From Nematostella vectensis (Eukaryota > Cnidaria > Anthozoa > Actiniaria > Edwardsiidae), in assembly GCF_932526225.1 (NCBI RefSeq), contig NC_064038.1, positions 5,876,741 through 5,940,740 on the forward strand: 64,000 nucleotides of DNA, in the 5' to 3' direction. Shown piece by piece: positions 25,480 to 36,885 of this stretch. Below the pieces are notes generated by a model. That model saw nothing but the letters and a program-made list of their open reading frames with translations. It searched no databases and was not told the origin of the DNA. Both the position numbers and the translations under genes were made by a program. Numbering within the stretch: the stretch's first letter is position 1; each line of letters opens with the position of its first letter.

Positions 25480-27101
25480 TACCACATTACATTCACCAAA
25501 GAAATGAATAATTAAAATAATATTAATAAGAAAACAGGGAGTGACCCGTATTATGTTCATGAAATTCAAACAAAGTTCTGATAGTTTTTCTTTCCTTGAT
25601 CGCTTACACAATCGTATTTTGCGGTTCGTTTTTCTGTGCGCTAAGAGCACCGTCTAAATGCAGTTTGTCTAGTAGATCCTTAACGGTATTTTCATTTGAA
25701 GCACACAAGCTCAATAAAAGGTTGATTGGATGATAGTGTAAGAAAACAGAGCTGTTGTGTTCTCAATTCGCTTTCGTCCAAGAAGAGTCTGCTCTGGAAA
25801 AGCGCCGAGTCAAATAACATTGTTCATCTTATAATTTCTTGTGTCACACGTGCATGCCACTGAAATACAAATTTTAAAAAGATTGAGAATTTTAAGATTT
25901 TTTTTAAAGGAAACTTGGATTACTTCTCGTAACTTTTTAGTTTCCTTTCTATGTTTTACAAGTTTTATCTTGTTTAAATCTTGTGTTACATGAGGGGCCA
26001 AGTACACGCTTCCCCTTAGGCAGCCATTTTGTGTGAATGCAGTCACGTTCACAGTTCTACTAATTGCGATTTTGAATTGTATCATCGCTCGTTTAACAAT
26101 AAAAACCTTCTCAAAAGCGTTTCACAATTTTAATTAAACTCATGATTATCTCTCTTGGTGATAATAGCTAATTTTAGATATTTTTTTCACATCCACTTTG
26201 CCCTTTTAAACCCGGCAGGTGGTTAACCTTAGTGTTTTATTCAGTTCGTTTAGTAGATGCTTAGCGGCACATTTATTGATAATTGAGGAAGCACGCAGGT
26301 CTTTTGATCATTTTTTATTGATTCCATGGCATCGTCCATTTTTCACGGAGCCCTTCATAGAAAAGAGAACGTTATAGAAAATAAACTTTTTTTAGTGGCT
26401 TCAGGGTTGAACAGGCAAACGAAACTGTTAACGAACTGTATTTATATTCATTTGATGTAGAACAAGAGAAATATATCATCTGAAGGCGAAAGTGCGCTGT
26501 CTCAGGACAAAAACTGCGCTTTTACAGTAGTTCGCCAAACACGTAAAGAAAGATGGAAATTGTATAAAAGATGCTTGTGGATTGTGATTTAAGAGAAACG
26601 CAAGAACAAAGATTGCGAAACACACGACTTAAAACTACGATATTCTATATCAGACAACACTAAAAAATCACGCAAAACAAAAGTAAAAGTAAAGCAACAC
26701 AAAATCTCGATTCGCTTCGTTTCCAGCATTCAATATAGAAGATTGCATACACGTTAAACAAGAGACGATTTTTCGTGCTCTAGTCTTAGAAACGTGATTT
26801 CAGTCATGACGAGATACAGGCTTTAGCGCGGACGTGATGGATATATAATGGACTGCGCAAAATAGCCTTTACCTAATTTCTCCGGAATTAGGAATTAAAA
26901 ACTTGTGTTAGAACACATTCACAGCGCATAGTTTTCTCAAAAGAAACCGAAATGTTTACGCATTTTGCGCAAAAATAGACCTCCTCAAAAATTGGTAACC
27001 TCGAAACATGGGAAAGGAAGATAAGTTCCCCTCCCACTCCCCCTTGTATTGATTTCACGCTCCATCCTAGTGAATTTGGGCATGCGTCATGTCGACTGGT
27101 G

Positions 27102-27287
27102 TTAAGTGACGTGATTTGTAACTATGGTTACTTCGCGTGAAGGCTCATAAGAAACATCATATACAGCGAACTCATCCAGTTTAACATGAATAAGGGCATG
27201 TCTCTTTCTCACTACTTCGAGGGGGCCCTTCGAGCTTCTACCGCGAGGGCAAAGTCCCAGCCTATTCGTCCTTAGAATAACTGTAAA
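27102..27287 (-). other. Candidate terminal coding exon
   Basis: An open frame ending in a stop, preceded on the minus strand by a TGCATTTTACAG acceptor at about 27276-27287. The product (LRTNRLGLCPRGRSSKGPLE... YDVSYEPSREVTIVTNHVT) has balanced composition and codon use, unlike the AT-rich surroundings. No family recognised and no upstream exon found. It could be the last exon of an unidentified minus-strand gene. Confidence 0.22.
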
Positions 27288-28169
27288 ATGCATACACGAC
27301 TACATAAATAGGAGAATCTCGCTCGAGTTAGTATATGTTTATGAAATATTGTTAAGAGTGACTTTGGCTTTATACCAAGGACAAATTTACTGTCTAATTT
27401 TCCTTGAACTCACTTAAGGATAGTGGAATGGGTCAAAGGCACTCTCTGGCCCAAGTTTTGTTTAAATTCCGAATTGATTTGGTAATAAATACAATTTCCC
27501 AAAAAAAAATTATGCAACAATCTCGCTCTTATATTTCTTGTACCTTTTCTCTTATATTTTTTAAAATAAAATTCGTTTTGGCGTTCAAGATTCGCTACTA
27601 TATCGACACATCACCATATGAATACTAATTTGTAAATTGTTTTTTCTCTTCGAAAAGTGTGAACACGACAAGCTTACCCTTGTATTTCTCATCTTATTAA
27701 CGAGTGATGCGGTTCCTAGATGATCAAACCAACCACAGGGTCGCCGGTGCCATATTGACTATACGCTGAACTGTAGTGTTTAGGTTTATCACCAATTGCT
27801 TGGCTGGGGGCATACCTTAAGGTCTATTGTCAAGGTTAGTCGCAGAGTCAGACGCATTCTCTCACTTACGTGCCCTATTACAGGTCTCAGACAGGTGCTC
27901 AACTTAAAGAGACTCTATCAGCCGATATTTTGTTATCCTTGCAAAAAAAAAAAAGTGCGAGAAAACATCCATTTCCATCCGCTATATGAGAAAGTTATTG
28001 CCATGTTTTTGAAAAAGATTGGCAAATAGCGTATTAAAATATTATTTTTATGTGCATATTTTGAAATTTCAGTCATTTGTCTTCAATTTTTTATTAAAAA
28101 CATTAACAAAGTCGGTGATGACATGGGCTCTTTAAAAGTAGTCATATTGAGCGAGGCCTCATGGTCTTC

Positions 28170-28360
28170 AAAAACGTGTAGGAGGGGGAGGAGAGCAACA
28201 GGTGACAAATTGTCTTTTCAAACTTCTGTCAGGTTCTTTAGATCGTCAAAGGCGCAAGGAATGTGAAATCATAAACGTGTTTGAGGGGGAGGGGAACAGG
28301 TCACATGAAAATTCTGTCAGGTTCTTTAGATCTGTAAAGGCGCATGGAATGTGAATAAAA
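28170..28360. repeat. Tandem duplication, about 102 bp
   Basis: Two imperfect copies: AAACGTGT...GAGGGGGAGG at about 28172 and 28274, both followed by TTCTGTCAGGTTCTTTAGAT and AAAGGCGCA(A/T)GGAATGTGAA. No coding content. The surrounding 27.3-29.2 kb shows no recognisable gene. Confidence 0.7.
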
Positions 28361-29309
28361 AAGTGAAATGATAGTAAACGAGTTTTTGTCAGAGATCATA
28401 ATCGAAAGACGTAATCGCAAAAACCGATGTTGCTATAGCACCACCGCACCAAAACATGTTAGTCTAGCCTGAAAATAGACTCACCTTTTTATACAAAGAC
28501 AGGACATAACAAAAAAATATATAACACTTTTTAAAGTGTTATTTGCGACGTCAAGAAAAATGTAATTAATCTCGTCTTTGAGCGCTATGAATGCTAGGAA
28601 AATGTCCTTATTGATATAGTAGTTGCATATTTTAACATGGCTTCCATTCGTATTTTCTCCGGTCAAGGCGATGGTATTTTTTTCAGTGCCACATGAACTA
28701 ATGCTGAAATTGTTTACCTCGAACTAAAGGTCTAAAAACAGCACAAACCTTGCTTATATGTTGGAAGTGGTGAATTCTCCCATGCCGAATAATTTTCTGC
28801 CTCTAAACCTGATCCGCCTTGACGCGATAACCCTTATCGATTGATAAAACTAGAGATTTGAAGAGCCTTTTTAAACTTTTCTATAACGCATCTTCCAAAA
28901 ATAGCGTAAACAGTTCTATAAAACCATTTTCTAGCCAATGAACGCACCGTTTACATGTGCGACATCAATCTCTACTTTTTAACCAATCAGATAACAGAGT
29001 GTGTAAGTCTTGTCCAATTGGAATCCAGCATGCCATTGTTTTAATTGGTTCTGAGACGTGGCACAGCTCGGTCCCAGCCCCTCCTTGTCCTTACTCGCTT
29101 TTCGCTGCAAATCTGGTTTCCGTTCTGTATTGAATTTAATATCAGAAATAATACCCCGGGCGACGGTTTACTCAATAGTAAAGACTAAAACAAGTTTGAA
29201 GTATTCATCATAATTGTTTTTTAAGCACCTTAAAAACACCGCCAATTCGTTTGTTTAATTGGTCGACCACAAGTCAAAGAAAATGTAGACGAATTATTTG
29301 TCAACACCT

Positions 29310-29660
29310 TCCAAGAACATCAGTATTGCAAAGTCAGCAACTTCCATCACCTTCAGACATGGTATTGACTATCTATTCTACCTCCCCCCCCCCTTCAAGA
29401 GCATCAGTATTGCGAAGTCAGCAACTTCCGACACCTTCAAACATGATGTGGACTACCTTTTCTACCCCCCCTCCCCCCCTCCAAGAACATCAGTATTGCA
29501 AAGTCAGCAACTTCCATCACCTTCAGACATGGTGTTGACTATCTATTCTACCCCCCCCCCCCCCCCCCTCCTTCAAGAACATCAGTATTGCAAAGTCAGC
29601 AACTTCCATCATCTTCCAACATGATGTGGACTATCTATTCTACCCCCCCCCCCCCCCCTT
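29310..29660. repeat. Minisatellite with poly-C tracts, 4 copies
   Basis: Units of about 80-110 bases start with AGAACATCAGTATTGCAAAG (or AGAGCATC...), continue CAGCAACTTCCATCACCTTC and end in TCTATTCTAC followed by a C run of variable length (8-20). Copy length differs because of the poly-C tract. The overlapping 95-108-codon open frames are repeat artefacts. Confidence 0.88.
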
Positions 29661-30360
29661 CAGTTATTGGGTAAGCAATGTAGGTTTTTTTTTTCCGTCA
29701 GCAAATGCTTGCACTGTTTACACTAGTCTTCATAAAAAAACTCTATCGGCCGCCATTTTGACATGCTAGCAAAGTATAAAAAGACATTGCCATCGGCTAT
29801 AATTTGGGGAAGCCAATGCGGTATTTTCGATTGAAATTGGTGAATATAGTATTAAACTTTGTTTTTGGATGGTTGTATCGAGATTTTATGTACCTTCCAA
29901 TATATTAAATAAAAACAAAAAAGACATGGCTAACAAGGTCTCTTAAGTCATTTACCGCTGACACATTAAAGAGATCCTTATTTCCACATGGACACCATGC
30001 TCGAGGTCCCAGGGCTTTTTCGTTTTCTTCCGCGCAAAGCACGCGGTATAGACCTTTAGAAGCGCCCGCAAAGCACGCTGGGTCTCCGAGCATGCGAATT
30101 GCGAATTGCTTTTGTCACTCCATGCAGTAGCATATGGAAAAATGATAGAATTTGATGATCTTTCGATAAGAAATGACACGCTTTTTGGCTGCAGATGAGG
30201 ATGAACCGCGCGCACCGTGCGCTTACGTTTACACTCTAGTGAAAACTACCTTTTTGCGTGGCAAAAAACTTTTGACTCAATGCGCAAACTGATTATGAAG
30301 TTTAATGCTGAAGTTTAATGACGGGGTAAAAGGAAAAAAACGCATAAAATTGTTGCAAGT

Positions 30361-30440
30361 CTCGCGATAGTTGAGTGTTACGGGCTTCGTCTTTGGATCA
30401 AGGGGATTGGGCTCGAGACCCAGTCAGGTCAGCTTGTAAA
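30361..30440 (+). repeat. tRNA-like SINE head (A and B boxes)
   Basis: TAGTTGAGTG at 30368 fits an RNA polymerase III A box and GGCTCGAGACC at 30410 fits the B box (one mismatch to GGTTCGANNCC). Their 42-base spacing is that of a tRNA gene, and the B box sits in a possible T-arm (TGGG...CCCA). The anticodon arm does not fold well, so this is better read as the tRNA-derived head of a SINE than as a working tRNA. Confidence 0.38.
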
Positions 30441-32937
30441 AACCTGGCATTTTACATTGGGGAATGTGAAACCCTCGTCTTCATGGATAAATACTATAAA
30501 TTGGATGTCCCGTCTCTCCGCACATCATTGGCCTGTATTGGGAGACGTTAAAGAACTCTCGGCTTTGCCCCATATTATGTAATACTGTCTTCGGACGAAA
30601 GTTCGGACGAATCGTGTAAATGAGTGAACGAACGAGCGAGCGAGCGAGTGAGAACATAATGTCTCGCCCGCGAACTCAATTAGTTCCAAAAATACTGATG
30701 TACAAAACGTGGTGAAAAACGATATTACGACTTTGACCATCACCTCTACGTGTCTCGCAACAAAGCAATCCGCATTGCTTTTTTACTATGCTTTCTTTGC
30801 TGTGGTTTAACGAACAAAAGAATCAAGTTTAGTAGAACGCGCCTGGCGCTTTAGACGAGTATCTGCGGTAGTTCTAAAGCATTTTTTTCACAATTTATTC
30901 ATTTTCGAATGAAAAGGTCTCTTACGAACCCTCAGCAACTCGAGTCTTCCCTCCCTTCAATTACATTACTTATTTTTTCACCCTCGATAACTGGAACTCT
31001 CGATATCTAGAAATACTTCTGATTTTTCCACTTGAGGTCATTTCATTTAGTCATGAAATTAGTAGCTTAGGTATTTTGTTGGTTATATCCCGCCATAGAC
31101 TTCAAAGATATCCGTGTGGTCATGCCAACCTTCACATTTTGCCCAACCAACCGAATAAAAGACGTCAAAAGGAACAACAACTTTATCATAAAAAATGCTA
31201 ATCGTTCTAATCAATCCTTTACATCTTTTTGGATTAAACTAAAGAAGAATTAACAACCATTTAGATAAACTAATCAAAGAACCATTTCATAGTATAAATG
31301 GTTATCAATGCGCTTGTAAAATTTCACTGTCATTCAGAATAAAAATTTTGGAAGGAATTGAGATAAAACATTGTCACGTATCGTATAAATAAATAAAAAG
31401 ATCATCAAAATAAAAAAAAAGTAATGAATGAGATGTGAAAATTCCTATTTTATAATTTTAGGCTATTACATCGAATATACATTTTTAGTTCCTTTTTTAC
31501 TAGTGTTAGGCATGACTAGCATGTTTATAGCCGACTCGGCAAATTCCCGAAGGTTAACAATTTACTTTAATATTCTTGTGACCGGTGTATTTATAGCTTT
31601 TAAGTTCTGTATTTAGCAAAGTGTTTCCATAGAATCATGCTTATCTTGATTGTGGTTAGCACATGACTTAGGAATAATATTCAATCAAAATCAAAAGCTG
31701 TTATTCTATGGGCATTCCTTACCAACTTACACGGCTTCTAAGAGCGAAGGCTTACCTTAAATTCCCACTCTCTTGATATGTTCGTTGTGCTTGTATTGTA
31801 GTGTGTAGCCCTTGTAGCGTTGGTGTGTGTGCTGTGCATAGAGGTAAAAAGGAAAGGCGGAGGTTAATTCAATGAATTTGTATCAGGAACTTGTTGCGTC
31901 ACATCACGCTATTACGTTACTCTTGAATACACCATTATACTTCGTGTAAGACACTAAACTATATAACTATGTATGTACATAGTGTGTACAATCTCTACCA
32001 ATTAAAGTTCAAAATCTAAAAATGAGAAAACGCCATTTTGCTGTTACCATGCTCAAACAGTCAATCTTGTTAAAAGTAAGAAAACAGTTTTGTAAGAAAG
32101 GCACCCGTAAATGGCATACATGGAGTATTATTGTGTGAGCGGATCTGGTTCACTTAGCGGAAACGGAAGTCATGAGACCGGATGTTGACATTTTCCTGCC
32201 TGATGCGTGTCTGCTAATTTTATAGCTGGAACCCACCCGTTCTGGTCTACGTGTTTTTATTCAGTATTTACTTGTGTTTAGTTATAGATAACAAGACATT
32301 GCCGTTTTCTACGAAATCGCGTGTAATTTTTATGGATGTGTTTATTGCTATATCAGGCCATATTTCCTATTCCTTTTTAAGAACCTTCTTATAAGAACGC
32401 ACAGCCTGAAATTTTAGCAAATTTTAAGAACATGCCGAGGCTTAGATAGCAAGAAAAATATGCTTTTTAGTCTGATGCGCTCTAAAATACAGAATGAAAT
32501 TGTATTCATAGTGCCATCGATTCTTCGTGTTATTTTCTCCCTGGTAATTCATTGGAAATTTTCTTTTTATATAGAATAAAATTTAAGAAGATCGTTAAGA
32601 TGGACCACCCTCAAATAAAAAAATAGGCTTTTGATATAAGACTTTTTGTAAGTTGGCTAGAAATTCCAAGTCGAAATTGCTTTTCTAAAAATCTCCAATA
32701 TTTATCATTTACATTTTCATATTTCCGCTTGATAGGGTTGATCATTGTACACTTGTGTACATTCAAAGGACCCTGTCAGCTATTATTAGCTTTCTGCTGT
32801 TAAAAATATTGAACCTACAGAAAAAAATATGTGATAAGCAAGCAAAAATGTATTACTGTAAGGGGAAAATTTAGCACCACAAGCCTTATCAGATTCACTA
32901 GACTCTCTGAGGTTCTTAGGTGAGAAATCAGGCAAGC

Positions 32938-33170
32938 TTAAAGTGCCCTTTTCAGCCTCACCTTTGTTATTTTTTTATTTAATATTGGAAGACGCATGGT
33001 GATTTAAAAATCTCGAAATAGCCATCTAAAAACAAAGTTTTATACTTCATTTATCAAATTCAGTCGAAAATATTACATTGGTTTCCTAAAATCAGCCGAT
33101 GAAATTGGATGAGCTTTCACACTTGGTACTTTGCTAGGATGACAAAATTGCGGCTAACAGAGGCTGTTTA
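32938..33170. repeat. Dispersed repeat copy 1 (partners in CHD1 introns)
   Basis: Shares, with small gaps, a CCTTTTCAGCC(T/A)CACCTTTGT start, ...ACAAAGTTTTATAC...TTT, then ATCAGCCGATGAAA and GACAAAATTGCGGCTAACAG with segments at about 57378-57560, 59459-59640 and 61850-61925. No terminal inverted repeats were found. The family is unnamed here. Confidence 0.6.
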
Positions 33171-33345
33171 AAAGTGCAAATTTCTAAATGACTTTAGGTC
33201 AAGTTTGTCATTATTTTTTGTCATGTTTTTAAGGGGAGTGAAGGAGGCGTGTGAAATATGTACATGGGTAATTCTAGTAAACGTTGACCTGCTACTTTGA
33301 ATATCAAATCACCTTACCACATTATCATCTTTGCCTTTTCGCATC

Positions 33346-33500
33346 AGTGTCAAAATATTGGAAAGAAGTTAGCGTTTATAGACAAACAGGCGGCAGAATT
33401 ATATCCACGAATTATATATGCTACGTGCAACGATTTGGAACTATCAGGTTTATGGACACCTGTGAAACTATCTTATCGCACAGAACGCGTCTCTTCTTGA
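33346..33500 (+). other. Candidate exon with strong acceptor
   Basis: A pyrimidine-rich acceptor (CTTTGCCTTTTCGCATCAG) precedes a 51-codon open stretch ending in a stop at 33500: CQNIGKKLAFIDKQAAELYP... LSYRTERVSS. NIGKKLAFID superficially resembles a BH3 helix but has one residue too few between the Leu and Asp, so I do not call it BH3. No upstream exon was identified. Confidence 0.2.
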
Positions 33501-34176
33501 AAATTCCAACAGATGTAGTTTTAATTTATCGATTTTATAGTTCCATACACGTTTGTTTATGTTCCATGGACAGGAAAAAATATGTTTGTTAAACTCGTGG
33601 TTGAAATGACGGGTTTCCTTTTTGTTCGAGCGTAAGTTTGGTCGCACCGAAAGCGGAAGAAGAAAGGAAAAAACAGTATGTGAACACCACAACAACGCGT
33701 ACACGAGCGTAAAAACAAAATGTCCATGCAAAATTGCATCGTGTATCTACATGAAATGTTTGCTGATTTTACCATTTCAAATAGAATTCCATGAAATGTG
33801 ATACAATCTCTTAGTATGGAATATTCATAATTGAATAATTTTCAATCCTAAAGATTTTGTCTTTATAAGGCGTGCACATCCAAGCTCCCCAACTGCGTTG
33901 CGTGACAATGTTTGTTTCCTTGAAATCACGGAAAAAATAGACGCACATTGTTCGAGCGTGAACTTGAACTCCAGATTATACTCGTCTCCTATTTGTTTGG
34001 GCATGAATGAATGAAACTTCCCAATCCATTCATGAATCATCCAATTGTAAACGGACTGTCCTATGACTCATACTCCAAGCCTGTATTTCATTGGTCTATA
34101 TGTCTAGCGGAAGTAAAGTCCCTTTTTCGTGATGTCATTACATGTCTATTTTGAATTGATTATCAAGGGCTTGCCG

Positions 34177-34184
34177 TGACGTAT
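34177..34184 (+). promoter_or_regulatory. CRE-like site TGACGTAT
   Basis: TGACGTAT lies 21 bases upstream of the TATA box of the BH3-only gene; a second related element, TGATGTCAT, is at 34130-34138. Both resemble sites bound by CREB/ATF/CREB3-type bZIP factors. Binding is inference. Confidence 0.4.
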
Positions 34185-34204
34185 TGTGGAAATTTATTTG
34201 CAGG

Positions 34205-34213
34205 TATAAAAAG
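34205..34213 (+). promoter_or_regulatory. TATA box of the BH3-only gene
   Basis: TATAAAAAG, a near-perfect TATA box. Transcription would begin about 30 bases on (near 34235). The following segment to 34347 contains no ATG and ends at an AG|GTGAGT donor, fitting a non-coding first exon. Confidence 0.6.
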
Positions 34214-34961
34214 AGCTGGGTTTCGGTTTCTTCTCAAATCAGCAAATAATCCAAGCGAAAGAGCATTTGAGAGAAAAGTTTGAAAAAAACAATACGAGAC
34301 GGTTTCGTCTTCTAGACGAATTTTGCACATTTGTAAAAGGATTTTAGGTGAGTTATTCTCATTATTAATCATACTAAAGGTTTATGTAAGAAGCAGTTAT
34401 CAAAATATACTTAAACGGATATTTTTCCGCTCATAACAATCTCTGAAGTTCTTACCAGATGTAGGTTTGTGCTTTATTTTGTTAATTGTGTTTCTAAATA
34501 TCTGTGCCACAAATTTAGTGTTTTATACTTCGATTTATGGCAGGATTGTGTTGATCTACTTGGTAGTTTGAAAATCTGTTGGGGTTTCGGGGGTAAATTA
34601 AGTTAAAAACAGTTTGCTCGTCTTTCCTTTGCGTACTCGATGCGTCACGTTCTGATAACGCAACACAGCGTGACTCATAACCAAAGCGTCAGGGAAAACC
34701 CCTCACAACTCTTGTAAAAATATTTCCCCTTACATACGAAATCGCTTTCGATAGGAATATATGCAATGAACAACATAATTTAAATCATATTCATGATTTA
34801 AAAGGCACAAGATTACATCATCTCTTTCACACAAAAAATAAAAATAAATACCATAGTATGAGTGTGGCTAGAAAACTCATTGGTTATTTGCTATTTAATA
34901 ATTGGTAACTTTATGAGTATATTGATTATATATTTTTCCTTGATCATCCAGTACAGATTTG

Positions 34962-35207
34962 ATGGGTTTCAAGATATTCCAACGAAGCACCAGTCGTGTA
35001 GGACGGACACTTAGTTTTCATCGTCGTAGAAACTCAAACGCGAGAGACGATGGGCAGAGAGAGCGAAGGATTAGTCGACTTCGCGCTGGAAGTTCTGACC
35101 GAAACACCAGTGATTCTGCCTCACGTGCTATTGGAACGGCGCTAAGAAACATTGGCGACGAGCTCAACAACAGCAGGTTGAGTTTAATGTCAATCACTCC
35201 ATCGTAG
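34962..35207 (+). CDS. BH3-only pro-apoptotic protein, 81 residues
   Basis: Small single-coding-exon gene. Residues 56-70 read AIGTALRNIGDELNN, a textbook BH3 helix: hydrophobic positions I57, L61, I64 and L68, small G65 and the invariant D66, most like the Bim/Puma class. No BH1, BH2 or membrane anchor is present; the N-terminal half is rich in Arg and Ser and probably disordered. BH3-only proteins insert this helix into the groove of Bcl-2-fold proteins to trigger mitochondrial apoptosis. The gene model is coherent: TATA box at 34205, ATG-free first exon ending at 34347 (GTGAGT donor), acceptor ATCCAGTACAG before 34957, ATG at 34962, stop at 35205-35207, possible AATAAA at 35718. A multi-domain partner gene lies about 13 kb to the left. 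Not matched to any named BH3-only gene; short BH3 motifs can arise by chance, but the promoter and splice context argue otherwise. Confidence 0.8.
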   Translation: MGFKIFQRSTSRVGRTLSFHRRRNSNARDDGQRERRISRLRAGSSDRNTSDSASRAIGTALRNIGDELNNSRLSLMSITPS

Positions 35208-35284
35208 AAGGGACTGAAGTGGGGGACGCGTGTAAAACATGAACTGGCAAGAAGTGTAAACATTACATGGAAATTACACTTGAT

Positions 35285-35549
35285 TTAACTTGATGAAAGC
35301 TTGCAAAACTATGGACTGAAAGACTGGCCGCTTCTCCGGTTGGCAAGGATACCAGGGTGATTGAGAGTTGCAAGAAACGAACTTCAAGATTTGAAATAGT
35401 TATGAAAAAGCTAATTTAGCATCTAACACTTAGTTGTCTAACTTCTTATAAAACAGCTACTTACACCCAAGCCATTATTTAGTCACTGTACAGGGCCGTA
35501 GCACGGGGTGGGGCATCGCGGGCACGTGCCTCCCACCCCCCAATATTTA
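35285..35549 (+). repeat. About 265-bp repeat, copy A of an inverted pair
   Basis: Begins 77 bases after the BH3-only stop codon, so it lies in the probable 3' UTR. Runs from TTAACTTGATGAAAGCTTGC to CCCACCCCCCAATATTTAAA and includes CAGGGCCGTAGCACGGGGTG. An inverted copy of nearly the same length and high identity is at about 39382-39640, within an intron of the CREB3-like gene. It may be a repeat-family member or a duplicated piece of 3' UTR. Confidence 0.85.
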
Positions 35550-36510
35550 AAAAATATATAAGGAAATTACCAGAACATCTTTTTTTTTTCTAAAGATATA
35601 TCTGAACTATGTTTATATATCTTTAAAAAAAAGCTTTGCAGTTGTTTTATTCCCGTTAGAAGATGATACTATTTTCCAGAACTGTGTATATACTATTCAT
35701 ATTTATTTAATGCAGAGAATAAAGTAGAAGTATTTTACATAATAATTTATTTTTATTATGTGAGGCAGCACAGTTTACTCTCGCTGAAGGGACAATCTTG
35801 GAAATAAAAAGGCTATCTGTACAGTAGAACAATGCAGGGGTGGGTCCAAAATTTCTTGAAGGGGGGGAACCAGTATATAAAATATAATTTCTTCTAAAAT
35901 TTCAATAGGGGAGGGGTGGGGTACCAGCCCCCTCTCCTGAAAATGTTCATTTCACTATAATCCATTCGATTGCAGTAAAATTAATGAAGATGGGTTAAGT
36001 GCCTGGGGGGTGACTTAGATAAAAGAGACTGGGATAATCATCAACAAAATCAATTTTAACCCGGATAGCACTTTGGGTGTGGTCAACAGAAATTCTTACC
36101 CCTTAGAGAGAGCTAATTTGGTGTGATAGACAGAATTTTTCACCCTAAGAAATAGCAGAATTAAGAAAAACTGTTAATCACCCCCTATGGAATAGCAGTC
36201 TACTTTTCTGGATTTAGGGGAGTAGCTTCCCATTAACCAATACACAAACGCTTATATTTTATTGTAAATTTTGAGGTCAAAACATGCATCTGATTGTTGT
36301 GATTTTGAACTATAGTGAAAAGATTACATTAAACTGTGCCAGAAAATTTGAAGAGCATGATTCAGTCAACAATCCTAACATTTGTTATGTTTTTTAGGGG
36401 GATTTTTGTCTATAGAGTGGCCTTCGCTTGTTAATTTGAAAAAATGCTCTCACTGTGCCTGTGCGCATGCTTGTGACTTTACACAACTTGGAGGTTCACA
36501 TGTCATTGAT

Positions 36511-36516
36511 TTTATT
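36511..36516 (-). terminator. Possible polyadenylation signal, CREB3-like gene
   Basis: AATAAA on the minus strand, about 370 bases downstream of the CREB3-like stop codon. It is the nearest canonical hexamer seen; not tested further. Confidence 0.35.
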
Positions 36517-36885
36517 CATTCAATCTTTTATATAAACGTTTCCTGTAACAGAATTATACCTGTAGTTTTGAACCTTGAAATAACATGAGAGGATACTGGT
36601 GGTGGTAAATGAGTAAACAGACAATGTAAGAATAAAGTTATTTACAATACTTAAAAGGTACAGAAGTGTGAGAGATAAATACCATAGAATGTCAACTAAA
36701 AACAAATTAGACTAGAGAGATACAAAAAGAACATGCTTTTGATAGAATTTATACAACTTTCAATGACAACAGTCAGGAAGTTTCTACTATTCATTTATAG
36801 AAAGGCAAGCAAAAAGATTATATGTACTACAATAAAACTAATATTTATATACATTACATACAGTAATAGTGTTGACAGAATTCAT

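Noticed and set aside
33346-33500. NIGKKLAFIDKQ as a BH3 motif
   Set aside because: The spacing from Leu to Asp is four, not five, and the small residue before Asp is missing; kept only as a possible exon.
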